Notes: generated from the sequence alone by a model not told the origin. A stretch of 64,000 bases of DNA from Cannabis sativa (GCF_029168945.1 NC_083601.1:20240160-20304159); one strand, 5' to 3'; numbered from the stretch's first letter, positions 1 through 12,900 are shown. A program made the numbers and translations.

Positions 1-940
1 AAAAAATAATCACCACAAAATTATTTAATATATCTACAATTAAGTATAAACAAGCACAAATAAAAATTATTTATATAATTAGTAGACTATAGTTACTAAG
101 ACTTTCTCGCTATCAATATATTAGAGCAATTGAAAACTAATCACTCTTTTAAACAAAAATTATTTTTAAAATATATTTAAGTTTCTAATTTACCTTCACA
201 TTACACATTATTTAACTACAACATTCTTTTTTTTTTTTTTTTGAAAAAAATAATATTGTAACATATTCTAATTCTAGGTGTAAAATAAATTTTAATTACT
301 AGCATAGGTGTACATTATTTGTGGGTAATTATAACATTCTAATTTAAATAAAATAAATTACTCAAAAAAATACATATATATGATTAGAACTAAATATATT
401 AATTCAACAATAATACTAAATTAAAAATAAATAAAAAGTAACAAAAAAAATAATATTCAATGTATTTTATTAAAAATAAATAAACAAACAAATTTTTAAT
501 CATACCCATTCACAAACTCACTTAAAATTTTCTTAAATTTTCGAACTCAATCATACCCACTCACAAACTCACTTTTTTTCTTCCTAAAAATATGAAAGAA
601 ATGATTTTTATTGGTATATTTAACATTTCAATGTAAAGATAGAAGCAAAAAAAAATGTTTTTTGATAAAAAAAGTCATTAAAATGAAAAAAAGAGGAAGT
701 TATTGTACCTGAAAATGTGTTTCTTCTTCCTTTAGTGATGCTGATGGAGATGAGTCTTCTCCTTCCTACTTGAAAAAAAAAACAGTTATTGTACAACCAA
801 GGCAAAAAAAAAAAAAAAAGAAGAAGAAGAAGAAGAAGAAGAAGAAGAAGAAAAATCGCACCTGCGATTGAGAGGAAGCTAGGGTTAAATATGGTCTGAC
901 GGCAGCGTGTTATGGTGTGAGACTAAGGGGCAATTTATTT
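1..940. other. AT-rich intergenic DNA, no gene seen
   Basis: Very AT-rich, with long A and T runs and a GAA microsatellite near 818-852. Short open frames here have no recognisable protein features. I see no gene, RNA or clear transposon end. Confidence 0.6.
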
Positions 941-943
941 ACC

Positions 944-1405
944 TAAAGCTTTTATCCCGGTTTTTAACCAAAAAACCGGGATAAAAGGTCTGTCCAAAGT
1001 GAATTAAAGGGTTTTGGGTTAAACCCTTTTATCCCGGTTTTTAGCAAAAAACCGGGATAAAAGGGTTTAACTAAAGCCTGTTTGGCACTTGCTATTGTTT
1101 TATCCTACTTTAAGAGAGAAAAATAGATTTTTAACTTACCAACCAAACAAGGCCCTTGATATACATAAGTCATTTGGAGCTTGTTTGGTTGGTAAATAAA
1201 AATTCAATCTTTAACTCCTTTTTTACTATGGTTTTTTTTTTTTTAATGTTCAACCAAACACGGCCCTTGTCTAAAAAAATATTATATATTATTTTTGAGA
1301 TGCCAAATCTAAAAGTGGGATAAAAAGTTGTAACATATCTTTTATCCCACTTTTTATTTTTGTTAAGGATAAAAAGTGGGATAAAAGGTCTCCTTTCTTG
1401 TAGTG
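944..1405. mobile_element. CACTA-type transposon end with subterminal repeats (truncated)
   Basis: The right edge reads tttcttgtagtg (1394-1405), the reverse complement of the CACTACAAGAAA terminus typical of plant CACTA (En/Spm) elements. Inside it lie repeated, partly inverted blocks built on 'ttatcccggtttt' and 'gtgggataaaag', which look like CACTA subterminal repeats. No opposite CACTA terminus was found to the left, so this is probably an end fragment or a non-autonomous element whose left end is degraded. Gypsy coding sequence begins directly after it. The left limit is approximate. Confidence 0.6.
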
Positions 1406-3754
1406 ATAGTTGATGTTCCATCAGCTTTTAATGTTATGTTAGGCCGACCAGCCTTATATGACCTAAAGGCTGTCACATCAATAATCTATTCGTGCATCAA
1501 GTTCCCAACAAAGAATGGGGTAGGGTGTGTAAAGGGAAATCAACAAGTTGCACGGGAATGTTACAACCTTACCCTGACCAAGGCCAAAAAGGAAGAATCT
1601 TCTGGACAAAGTTAGGACAGGGGGAAAAGCATTGCCAAATAGGGAGTTGCCCAAGGCGGTGACGAAGAAGTGGATCCCCGACTTGGGGAACCAAATACAA
1701 ATGTTGGGCCAGTGGAAGAATTGGAAGAGATAGAAATCGACCCAAATGTCCTGACCAGGAAACTCAAAATTGGCAAAGGTTTGCTGCTTGAAGTAAAATC
1801 AGCTTTGATAAAATTTCTAAAAGCAAACCTAGACATTTTTGCCTAGTCGCATGAAGACATGGTCAGTATCGATCCTTCTATAATTTCACACGCCCTAAAC
1901 ATTGATTCGAACTTCCATCCCGTTCAGCAAAAAAGAAGATTGTTGGACAAAGAACGGGCACAAGCATTAAAAGAAGAGGTAGAAAAGCTGCGCAATAACA
2001 ACTTCATCATTAAGGCTTTCTACCCAGCCTGGGTAGCTAACCCTATACTAAAACCCAAGCCCAACAAAAAATGGCGAGTACGTATTGATTTCACCGACCT
2101 CAACAAGGCGTGCCCCGAAGACTGTTTTCCACTTCCAACAATAGATCAGCTCATGGATGCAACAGCCTGGCACGAGATCCTAAGCTTTAGGGACGCATAT
2201 TCGGGGTATAATCAAATCAAAAGGCATCCACCAGACCAAGAACATACAAGTTTCCGAACAGATATAGGTCTATACTGTTATAAGGTCATGTCATTTGGTC
2301 TAAAGAGCGCTGGGGCTACCTACCTAAGATTGGTAAATAAAATGTTCAAAGATTAGATCGAACGAAATATGGAGGTATACGTGGATGACATGCTCATCAA
2401 ATCCAGGAAGGCTGGGGGCATATAGATGACCTGAACGAATGCTTTAAAGTCCTCAGAAAATACAACATGAAACTCAATCCCTTAAAGTGCACCTTTGGAG
2501 TCGGCTTGGGTAAGTTTCTCGGTTTTATTGTCAATGCCTGAGGTATTGAAGCCAATCCAGAGGAAATTCAAGCCTCCTAGATATGAAATCGCCTACAAAA
2601 ACCAAAGAAGTCCAAAGCTTAATTGGAGGAATGCCGCACTCAATAGATTTGTTTCAAAGTCAACAGACAAGTGTGTTCTTTTCTTCAACATCCAGCGAGG
2701 AAATAAGAAATTTGAATGGATGGAGGAATGTGAGAAGGCCTTTCAAGAACTTAAAAGAAAACTTGCAAAACCTCCTGTACTCTCAAAAACTCTGGACGGA
2801 GAAGAACTAGGAATATACCTAGCTGTTACAGAACATGCTATAAGTACCATGCTAATCAGGGAAGAAAACAATGTCTAGTATCCGATCTACTACATCAGCA
2901 AAAGACTAGTTGAAGCTGAAGAACGATATCCGCTGATAGAAAAGCTTACTTACTGCCTAATCTTAGAACCAAGGAAGTTAAGGCCTTACTTTTAAGCTCA
3001 TCCTGTTCGGGTATACATTGACCAACCATTACGCTAAATATTACAAAAACCTGACGCTTCTGGATGGTTACTCAAATGGGCAGTGGAATTAAGTGAGTAC
3101 AAAATAATCTTTCAACCCCGAACAACAATCAAAGGACAGGCATTAGTGGACTTCGTAGTTGAGTATATGGGCAAAAAAGAAAGCATTTCAAAAGGAAACC
3201 CGGAGCCAGTACAAGAACCTCAGCCGAGCAACAATGAAGACAAACCTACATGGAAATTACATGTAGATAGGTCAGTTACAGATCAACTGTCCAGTGCAGG
3301 GATTGCCCTCTACACGCCTAGGGGCAACACCTGCACGGGGCAGTCATATTTGGGTTCAGAGCCTACAATAATGAAGCAAAGTACGAAGCACTCATCGACG
3401 GTCTAAAACTTTCACGGGAGCTACATGCTGAACACATCAAGATCTATAGTGACTCACAGTTAGTAGTAAATCATGTGTCTGGAGAGTACGAGGCCCGGGG
3501 CAAAAATGATAGCTTATCTAAGCAAAATATATGATCTACTTGCACAATTCAAGAGCTACGTTCTCATGCAAATTCTAGGAGAAGAAAATACAACTGCTGA
3601 TGCGTTAGCCCGACTTACAAGCAGTAATATAACTGATAAGGCTAATCTAATCCCAATTCAATTCCTTGAAGAACCCAACATTACCCGTACGGAAGAAATT
3701 GAAATGATTGACACATCTCCGAGGAATGCTTCGACGAGGAATGCTTCTCTTTAG
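1406..3754 (+). pseudogene. Ty3/gypsy retrotransposon polyprotein fragment
   Basis: Decayed gypsy pol. A protease C-terminal stretch carrying the LGRP motif (about 1430-1520) is followed by a reverse transcriptase block (1859-2356: fingers region with VRIDFTDLNKACP, then MSFGLKSAGATY). The catalytic YVDDML lies just past an in-frame stop, near 2376. A connection region (2700-3070) and an RNase H block follow (3240-3620: LHVDRS near the start, then a DALARLTS-like end). The reading frame is broken by several stops and frameshifts. No integrase, gag or LTRs were identified. The left edge abuts a CACTA end, consistent with nested insertion or truncation. Confidence 0.88.
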
Positions 3755-4486
3755 GCAGGTACAAAAAAATAATGGTTTAATCCCCTTTCTTTTTTCTAAA
3801 TCTATTCAAAATTTTCATGTACTACGATTCATAAATCACACTACACTATTTTTTTTTTGTCTTGAAAGGTGATGTTCTGGGGTATTTAGCAAAACACTCG
3901 TCACTGCCGTAGCCAATGGTTCCATCAAGCTCTACGACCTTTTTTCCATGCATAAATCTATTTTTTTTGGTTCAAGTTCCGATTGAGATTCTTAATTTAT
4001 AAAATTTTATCAATGTATATGAAACGCTAAGGAACAAAGTACTTTTGAGAGATGTGAGGTCGAATCCGTTTGCAACCTCCACCTGCTTTTTTACTTTTTT
4101 TTTTAATTTTGCAATGGTTTACTTCCATTGTTCAATATCATAGGGAATTTTTGGGTTTAAGAATGGAATTAAAAAATTCCAATGGTTAACTTATTATCAA
4201 TCGTAGGAAAAAAAATGTTCTCCATCGCAGGAAAAGAAAGATTTTATTTTTTTTTTTATTTATTTTTAGTATATTTTGAATTTAAAAATAAGATTGAAAA
4301 TTTTAAATCGTTAACTCTATGTTAGTTTTTGTTAAAAAATTGTTAAACTAAAAATTCTGTTAAATAACCACATTTTATATAGAATAGATATACATTAATT
4401 TGGCTCTCCAGTCTCCACAATCACGAGCTCAAATGTATCTATCGATCATGAGTTCTATCTCCAGTAAATGAACAATAAGCTCTTAT
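3755..4486. other. Intergenic DNA; possible WD40-like coding scrap
   Basis: AT-rich and without a full gene. Around 3880-3955 one frame reads VFSKTLVTAVANGSIKLYDL, which resembles one WD40 blade (similar to blades of PEX7-type proteins). It has no supporting exons nearby. Treat it as a possible gene fragment at low confidence; the rest holds nothing I recognise. Confidence 0.3.
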
Positions 4487-5043
4487 GGGCTCGTTTGGTA
4501 TGTCGTATAAGGGTCGTATTGTATTAAATAATAAATAACACTATGTTTGGATAAAGCAATGTATTGTATTAATTATTACGACCAAAAATTTTAATACAAT
4601 GTATGTTGTATTATTTAATACATAACAAATGGTCTGTATTATAATATTTATAAAGGATTCGGGGCCGACACCAATCTCCAATCCGGACTTGGGACCTAGA
4701 CCTAGACCCGGACCCGGCTCGGACCACAACCCGGACCCAGCACCCCAGACCCCAGACCCCGACCCAGACCCCGACCTCGACCGCGACCCCGACCCCGACC
4801 CCGACCCGTACCCAGACCTGGACGTGGACCCAAAATTCGAACCGGACTCAAACCCCGCGAACCAACACCCCGACCCAGGACTGGGACCGGAACCGGACCC
4901 GGACCCAGGAACGAGACCCGGATTAAATAATAGTAATACAATACAATACAATATATTAATACAAGTCAATACCAAATATAATATTGTATTAAATAATACT
5001 AATATAATACAACACAATACAATATGGCGTACTAAACGAGTCC
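4487..5043. mobile_element. Tourist/Harbinger-like MITE carrying a GC-rich minisatellite
   Basis: Terminal inverted repeats start gggctcgtttggta and end tactaaacgagtcc. The subterminal DNA is rich in ATACAATA-type repeats, as in the related copy at 29511-29753. Matching TAT triplets flank both ends. The centre (about 4680-4922) is unlike the flanks: a GC-rich array of GACCC/GGACC units. The family call rests on TIR similarity to the 29511 copy, which has a TAA duplication. Confidence 0.65.
4680..4922. repeat. GC-rich GACCC-type minisatellite inside a MITE
   Basis: Imprecise tandem units of 6 and 12 bases built on GACCCC / GACCCG, in an otherwise AT-rich region. It yields long open frames on both strands (Asp-Pro repeats on +, Gly-Ser or Gly-Arg repeats on -). 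These are compositional artefacts, not genes. Confidence 0.8.
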
Positions 5044-5130
5044 TATAATAATTATTACATACATAAGAAAATATAATTAGAATACCGCCCTTAATTCGTA
5101 GACAAAATGGTTTGGTGACAATTTTTTATA

Positions 5131-6360
5131 GGGAAATTTGCGGCAAAAGTCCCCAAAAAGGTTACTTGGATGCAGATTAGTCCCCAACCTCCAAAAATAG
5201 CGGCAATAGTCCTCAAGGTCACAATTTTTATTTGTCCGTTAGTCCTAATTTTAACTGAGCCGTTTTTTTTTTTTTTTAAATTGCCAAAAGTCAAAATATT
5301 ATTGGTCCAAATTATTATTTTAATTTTAAAAAATAAAAATAAATAAATAAATAAATATATTATTTAAAAATGTTTTTTTTCTTTTTCATTTTTTTTTTTT
5401 ATTTTCTTCTTAATTCTTCTTCGTCTTCTTCTTCTTCGTCTGTCTTCTTCATCTTCTTCATTTCCACTGTAAAACCGATTCACCCCCAACCTGCTCCCAT
5501 ATTGTCAACCAACCACCAAAACTCACCACCCACCCTCTTGATCTCTCAGCCGCACCATCTCAATCTTAAACATCCATCTCCTTCTCCGAAAACCACTCCG
5601 AGCCACCAGTTGTACCTCAACCATTCCCAAGCGTCCAAGCCCAGAAATTCTCTCTCCACCTACGTCTCATCCCTCTCCCCTCCGGCCTGCAACAAAAATT
5701 ATGCCGTCTTTCCCCTTCGGCCTAAACCCTAAATCCCAGATTTCACTCTCTCCTCTTCCATTGACCACACCCGAGATGCCACCACCACCCAAATTTCTTG
5801 AGAGAGAGAAGTGAGGTTGTTGTATATTGAAGAAAAGAATTAGGGTTAATTAGAGTTTGGTGTTGTGTAGGGTTAATTAGGGTTTGTATATTGAAGAAAA
5901 GAATCTGGGTTTTGGGTTGGCTTTTTGGGGTGGCTTTTTGGGTTGATCATGGTCGACGCTTTGGGTTAGATGGTGGTCGAAGGGGGTCTTAGGGAGAGAG
6001 AGAGTGGTTATGGTGGTGGTGGTGCTGGTTTGGGGTTGGGGGTTGGTGGTGGGTTTCTAGCAGTGAGAAGAAGAAGAAGACGAAGAAGAAAAGAAAGAAA
6101 AATTAAAAAAAAAAATCATTTTTAAATAACTTATTTATTTATTTATTTATATTTTATTTTTTAAATTAAAATAATAATTTGGACCAATAATATTTTGACA
6201 CATGATAATTTTAAAAAGAAAACGGCTCAGTTAAAATTAGGACTAACGGACAAATAAAAAGTGTGACATTGAGGACTATTACCGCTATTTTTGGTTTTTG
6301 GAGGTTGGAGACTAATCTGCATCAAAGAGACCTTTTTAGGAACTTTTGCCGCAAATTTCT
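5131..6360. mobile_element. Non-autonomous Mutator-like element with long terminal inverted repeats
   Basis: Perfect 10-bp direct repeats attttttata flank the element (5121-5130 and 6361-6370). The ends are inverted: left gggaaatttgcggcaaaagt, right acttttgccgcaaatttct. The inverted similarity runs inward for about 300 bases or more, through a TTCTTC/GAAGAAG tract to roughly 5460 and 6060. The core (about 5460-6060) holds no transposase. Its short open frames are not convincing genes. A 9-11 bp duplication with long TIRs is the Mutator signature. The MITE at 45716-46080 has related termini. Confidence 0.82.
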
Positions 6361-6370
6361 ATTTTTTATA

Positions 6371-7257
6371 TAATGTTTTTTATTTTACTCTATTTTCTAG
6401 TCGTCTTCCTTATATATATTTAATTGATGCTACATCTGATTATGTATAAATATTGTTCACGGGTGTGCTTAAAAGAATATTTATTATATAATAATATATA
6501 TATTATGATCATGTTGTGCCTATACAGTAGACATGTTCACGGGCCCCTTAATATTATGTGTATAGTTATAATTCAGAAGAAAAAATTAGTGATAATTAAT
6601 TAATAGTTTCTGCACCATCAATATCAGTTATAATACTCTACAAATTCCTCAAATTAAACATTCATGAACTCAACTAAACCATTACTAAAAAGTTACTTGT
6701 TAGAGCAACTTATTTTCATGAAATGAATATATATTAATAAAGATGAAAACTCTCTAACTAATTAACCTTAGTTATCGCCATGCAGTACAATAGAGTAGCA
6801 AAGTTCGTAGATAATAACATTAGAAACCATTTTTTTACAACAAAATCATGAACTTATTACTGATTAAGAAGTTAATTATAAATTCACAAATTCCACAAAC
6901 ACATCGATAATGTGGATCAACCCCAATACAGAAAACTCCAAAACTCTTCAATTAATCTTTAATTAGTCTAGCTTATCTCTTCGATTCAAGTTAGTTGGAT
7001 TGCCAGGTTGGTGCCGGGTATATGAACATACATTTCAATATATACATATACCGATCCTACATGGTCACATGCTAATCAATAATAATCATATATTCCATGA
7101 ATAGCCAATTTATAATTAATAATTAATTACTTTAATTAATTTCCAAATCCATATAATTATAACCAGCATATCTATAAAAAGGACACCCCAAATTCAACAT
7201 TCTCCATCGAGTGATCATAATAACTCTATACTACTTCTCTTCATCTCTCTCTCTAAT
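6371..7257. other. Intergenic DNA and promoter region of the 8-cysteine protein gene
   Basis: AT-rich with no coding features. The last 100 bases contain a good TATA box, ctataaaaa at about 7172-7180, some 80 bases before the start codon, followed by a CT-rich leader. This supports the downstream gene on the + strand. Confidence 0.6.
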
Positions 7258-7680
7258 ATGGGTTTTACTCAAGTTTCGACTGCCCTCCTCCTATTGCTAA
7301 ACTTGGTGTTCTTCACCATGGTTAGCTCTACCTATGTCCCTTGCCCACCATCAGGTCAGAATAAACACTATCCAAAGAGCCCAGCAACAACAACACCGGC
7401 TGTCCCTAGCTACAAGACCAAGTGTCCTTTGGACACACTTAAGCTAGGAGTGTGTGCAAACTTGTTGAATGATTTGGTTCACCTTGTTGTTGGGACACCA
7501 CCCAAGACCCCTTGCTGCCCACTCATCAATGGCCTGGTCGATCTAGAAGCTGCTGTATGTCTTTGCACTGCTCTTAAAGCTAATGTGTTGGGCATCAACC
7601 TTAATGTTCCTATTTCATTGAGCTTGCTTCTTAATTACTGCGGCAAAGGTGTTCCTTCCGGCTTCCAGTGTCCTAATTAA
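7258..7680 (+). CDS. Hybrid proline-rich protein, 8-cysteine (DC2.15 / 14 kDa PRP-like) secreted protein
   Basis: Single exon, 140 aa. Residues 1-24 form a hydrophobic signal peptide, followed by a short proline-rich linker (about 25-54). The C-terminal 8-cysteine domain has cysteines at 56, 66, 86, 87, 101, 103, 128 and 138. This is the C-X9-C-X19-CC-X13-CXC-X24-C-X9-C pattern of the hydrophobic seed / lipid-transfer-like family. Known members are cell-wall or extracellular proteins linked to cell expansion, stress and seed surface; a specific role cannot be read here. The first ATG after the leader fits the signal peptide, and a TATA box lies about 80 bases upstream. An AATAAA-like signal occurs near 7840. 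The gene looks intact. Confidence 0.93.
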   Translation: MGFTQVSTALLLLLNLVFFTMVSSTYVPCPPSGQNKHYPKSPATTTPAVPSYKTKCPLDTLKLGVCANLLNDLVHLVVGTPPKTPCCPLINGLVDLEAAVCLCTALKANVLGINLNVPISLSLLLNYCGKGVPSGFQCPN

Positions 7681-9580
7681 TCAAGCCTCTTGTTTTGGGG
7701 AAGGCTTTGTGTGTTTTATTATATTTTTTTTCTTTTAAATTCCTATTTTGTTTTCTGTTTTGGGCTGATATATATGATCATCCTGCTTATTATGTATTGT
7801 TGTGTATGGCTTCATCATCAATATGTATGACATATTATTAATAAATTCCTTTTAAATAATATAGTTCATATTGTTGTTTTTTTCCATTACACGTATTGTG
7901 GTACCCTACACAATACACATATATGTGTACATATAAGAGAACATATTCATCATACGAGAATTCACATTATACCACTCTCCAAGTATAGGAATGAATGGCA
8001 AAAAGTTCAAACTTTAAAGCTCACCAAGTATTGATACTAAGTGGACAAATCTAATAAACCGTTCCTGGTATTCTTATTTTTAGGGGTTTTTCACCTAATA
8101 CTGAAATATTTAATTTTTTTACTTTTTTACAATAAAGTGATTTTTTTTTAAAAAAATACTATATATTGTGTTAAATTTTTACTGTTATTCTACGGTTATA
8201 AATTTTTAGTTATTTCATTGTTGTTTTAATTGTTCTGTTTTATTATTTTACGATTGTTCTATAAAAAGACAATATTTTGTAAAAGATTTCGTATCACAGT
8301 AAAATTATAAACTTTTACCCAAAATTTAATATTTTTATAAAATCACCTATTTTTAACTCAAATCACAAATTGTGTAAGTAGTCGTAATTTTACCAACCAT
8401 AATTTATTTTAGAAGAAATTAAATTCTATACCTTTTTTATATTGTCTTCTTTTATTCTTACTCTCTTTTTTAAATTCTATCATTTTTACCTCTTTTTTTA
8501 AACATTGTACCGATTTTGCCCATGTCACTTCAAGATACTTTCTATGTGACTCCTTTATATTAGGGTATTTTGGATACAATACATATAAAAAGAGGTATAT
8601 TTCAATTAAATAAAAATAAGAAGTAAATTTGGTTAATTGATTGATAAAAGAGGCATTTTTCAACTTACCCCTTTATTTTAGCGGAATTTTCAAAAATACT
8701 TTTTTTATGTTTTATTTATAATTTTATGACTTAAAATTTCAATTTACAAAAATATGCTTATAATGATCAAAAATAATAAAAATAAACTTTTCTCGGTAAA
8801 AAAAATAAGAAAACAACTAAAAAAATAACAAAAAATCAACAGCATAACAACTATAAATCAATTATAAATAAATTATAAAACAAACTCATTACAACTAAAT
8901 AAAATTATAAATAAACTATAAAAAAATAATAAAAAAATAATAATTTATTATTTTTACTAAAGAGTTATTTTTGTAAATAAATTAAAATTTACAACTAAAG
9001 CATGAAAATAAAAAAAAAAAATCGTGTTATGTAATTTTTCTTTTAATTTTTAGTTATGTAATTTTTTTTTTTATTTTATACTACAATTTTTTAATAAGTA
9101 AATGTCATTTTTTGTCCCTCCAAATAACGTAAACAGATATATCCAAATAAAAAAAAAAATGGAATTTTTTCTGGAAATTTTGGTAGAAGCTTATGGTTCG
9201 GTAGTAGCGTCTTTGTTTTAGATTACTTAGAAAAATTATGATCTAATACAGTATATATTATAGTTAAATAATTTTTTTTAACGACCAGTTATATAAATTT
9301 TAAAATAACTTATTTTAAGTGCATATAAAACAAGATTCAAAACTACTTATTTTTAGATTTTTGGCACATCCTATTTTATTTAATTTTTTTTTTTTAGGAT
9401 GAGCAATATAATTATTTAGAATCTCACACAAATTTTTAAAAAAAATTAAATAATTTAGAGTTTCAAAAATATAAAATATAAATATGTTCTATATGCCCGT
9501 AAAATAAATTAATGGTAATATACATTATTCAAAATTTTATATAAACGAACAATAAATAACAAGAATATTCATTCATTATA
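7681..9580. other. AT-rich intergenic DNA
   Basis: Holds the 3' UTR of the upstream gene to about 7850, then about 1.7 kb of AT-rich DNA. Several low-complexity tracts (A/T runs, ATAAA repeats near 8760-9000) occur. No gene or transposon terminus was recognised until the Mutator-like element target site at 9581. Confidence 0.5.
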
Positions 9581-9995
9581 TAAATTTTAAAAATTTTTAC
9601 ATAAAAAATCCATTTTACACAATTTATTACAAAAACACCCTTACACGCCTATATCAACTTTTTTACTTACCATATTTGTTTTATTACAAAAATACCTCTT
9701 AGTCATCATTTCATGCACATACACGTGTGTTATCCCCATCACTCATCAATCAAATCTCACTCTCTTCCCTCTCTTTTTTCATTTTCTTTCAATTTCATTT
9801 TCGATTTTTCCTTTCTGTTTCTAAGTTGATTTGAAGATCAAGTAACCTCCATTCATAAGATTAACCACCCATTATTGATCACGTTTTTTCACTCTCGTTT
9901 TTTGTTCATCCACAAAATTTCAACTCCCACTAAGCCCACGATTTCTCAACTGTTTTTCCCTCTCAGTTTCATTTTTTTTCAAATTTATTTATAAG

Positions 9996-12900
9996 ATGGC
10001 AATCACTCGTTCATCATCATCGCCTTCTCCAGTTCTCAAACGAAAATCGAAAATGGGCAAGAAAACTTTGGCCAACAAATCCAAGGGTAAACGCCCGATC
10101 CTTGAAGACTATGATTCTGATTTTGATGATCCAATTCCCAAGCGTGGGAGGCCCCATTCTTCGAAGAAAACGAAGCTCAACGTGGAGGAGCACACGGTTC
10201 CAGAAATTTCTGGGAAAAAATCCCTTGCCTCTGCTGAAGATCGAACTCAGGTTGGTTTTAAGTTTCATTATCGTTTCCCCCTTTTCCAACATTTACACTT
10301 TCCCCAGATTTTGGCGTTTTTTGTTCATTATGCTTTGTGTAATTTTAGGGTTTCATTTGCACATTTCGTTTTATGTTGTTTAATTTTTTAAGTATTTATT
10401 GTTGTTTTTGAACAATTTATTTGGTTCTTTTCTCGGTGTGGTTTTTAAATTTGATTTTGTTTTCTTCATTTCAGTATTTTTTTGTGCTTTTAGGTTCTGT
10501 GTTTTGTTTTCGTTTTTAGTGTGTACAATCAGTCGTATGTAGTTTCTTATTAGTTTTTTTATAGTTTAATAATGGTATGTTTGATGTGTTTTCGATTTTC
10601 ATTAGGTTTAGTTGTTTGCTGTTATTTTTTAGGTTTCAAAACGATTTTCAGATTTTTGCTCTTTATTTTTGTATAGTTGTATCTGTTTTGTAGTTTGTTT
10701 GTTGTTTGTATATAGTTTTATTGTAGTTTTCCTACTGTATTATTCACTATGAATAATTTATTGTGTTGTTATGTTTGATGTGTTTTTCGATTTTCTTTAG
10801 GTTTAGTTGTTTGCTGTTATTTTTTAGGTTCCAAAACGATTTCAGGTCTTTGCTGTTTATTTTTGTGTAGTTGTATCTGATTGGTAGTTTGTTTGTAGTT
10901 TGTTTATAGTTTTATTACAGTTTTCATACTGTTTTATTCACGATTAATAATTTATTGTGGCCATTTTCGTTATGTTGCAGGTTTGGGACTACAAATTTAG
11001 TCCTTCTGATTTTTATAGATCTAAGTGTGTATGCACTAGTGTTTTTTCCGTGATAGATAATATTAAGAACACTTTATCTGTTAATTTGCTTTCTATGTTT
11101 CGTGAAACTCAATTTGGGCATTTTCTAGATATGCCTGAGTTTGTTTTTCATCCACAAGTCGTACATAGTTTGTTACTAAGGGAAGTTTTCCAGCCCAATC
11201 CTAAAGAGTTTTGGGCTAAGGTTGCTGGCCGTTGCATACGGTTTAGTGCCGAGGAATTTTACTTGATTTCTGGAATAGATCGTTTCAGTGATTGCAACAA
11301 GTTGTTGTTTTCACAGGAAACAAATCAGTTGGTAGAAACCTATTTTCGTGGTGTAAAAACTATTGACCACAAAGCCATCGAGGATGCTTTTTTGGGTAGT
11401 CGGTGGGGTTTGGATGAGTCTCTTGGTTTGAAAATGGCTGTTTTGTATTTCATTCAGTGTTTTCTTCTTAGCAATACTCTTGATAAAGAAGTATCTAGGT
11501 TTGATCTAGATGTTGTGGATAGTAGTCGGTGGGACGAGTATTGTTGGGGTAGGGAATCATTTGAATTGACAATTGATTCATTCAAAGGTAGGATCCAGCA
11601 TGGGATTATTATGAAAAATAGGAAGGCAGAGAAGGGAGGCCAGTATGATGGCTGGTATAGGGCTTTGGGATGTCCTTGGGTTTTTACGGTTTGGTTTTAT
11701 GAATGCTGTCCTGCAATGGTGAACTCTTTCTGTAAGAGAGTTTCATCTTCTATTCCAAGGATTCTGAACTGGAGCAACACCATTGTCACCAAAAATCCAA
11801 CTCTTCGAGACTTGAAGGGCAAGATTTTTGATTTGCCTTTGGACAAGGTAATTTACAGTTTCTTTACTGTTTCTTTTCAGTTTTATTTATGTTGTTAATT
11901 TTTAGTTTTTTCAATAGTTTTAATTTTTTTTTTTTTTCATATTATGTTTGATTATGTTGTTCAGTTGAAGATCAAAAACATGTGTCCTACTGATGAAGAG
12001 AGGCAGAAGCTTCAACTTGACGGTTTATTTCTCGATGAGTCTATTGATGACCGTGGTGTAGCAAAGCAATCCTTTGAGAGTGGGTCATCTTCAAAGAAGT
12101 CTGATTCAGCGGATATTGATTTGATGAAATCTAAGTTGGAGATGGTCATTTCGAATCAATCATCATTGGCCGAGAACTTCATATCCTTGAGGTGTTTTGT
12201 TGATCTTAATTTCAAGTCCGTAATGACTGTAATTAAGGATATTCAGGAGAAGGTTAATGCCATTCATCGTCGTCCTTCTGATGAGCAATTTATTCATATT
12301 TTATTGTTTAGGTTTTTTCATATTTTTTTTAAGTTTCTTTACTGTTTCATTTAAGTTTCATTTATGTTGTTTGATGCAGGGAAAGTCATCGGATGAATTA
12401 GTAACTCAAGATTCTGATGATGATGCTGATGATGATGATGATGATGATGATGCTGAGGATGATGAGAAGCAACTGCCTGATCCAGAAAATATTGATTCCG
12501 ACTCCGATAATGGTGGTGAGTTGGTTAAAGTTGGTGGTAATGCTGATGATGCTGACAAGGTTGTTACTGATGTTGCCCCTGCTGATGTGAATCCATCTGA
12601 GGCTGTTGGAAGGAGTGATAAAAATGCTAAGGATGTTGAGAAGCCAAAGGGTGATGAGTCTCGATTGAAAGGGGACGATTTCTTTGATGGGTTAAGCCAG
12701 CTTGAAATAGATGATGATCAAGTTGTGTTGGCTGGCTTGGAGGCTATTGGTAAAATTCATGTAAGTGTATTTTTAATTGTTTGCAAGAAAATTAGGTTTA
12801 TTTTTGGTTGCTCAATAGTTTCTAGTTTGTTTTGCAACTGTTTTAATGCATTCTATCTTTTTTAGGTCCCCGGACCCAATCCAGATGTTGTTGGTCAAAA

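Noticed and set aside
4541..5048. Long overlapping open frames rich in Asp-Pro or Gly-Ser/Arg repeats
   Set aside because: They are translations of a GC-rich minisatellite inside a MITE, open on both strands, with no family resemblance.
5370..5732. Open frame starting with a poly-Phe/Ser stretch
   Set aside because: Lies across the inverted repeat and TTCTTC tract of the non-autonomous Mutator element. Low complexity at the start and no recognisable domain.
8409..8663. 84-codon open frame on the - strand
   Set aside because: AT-rich, Lys/Phe/Tyr-biased translation without recognisable motifs or splice context.
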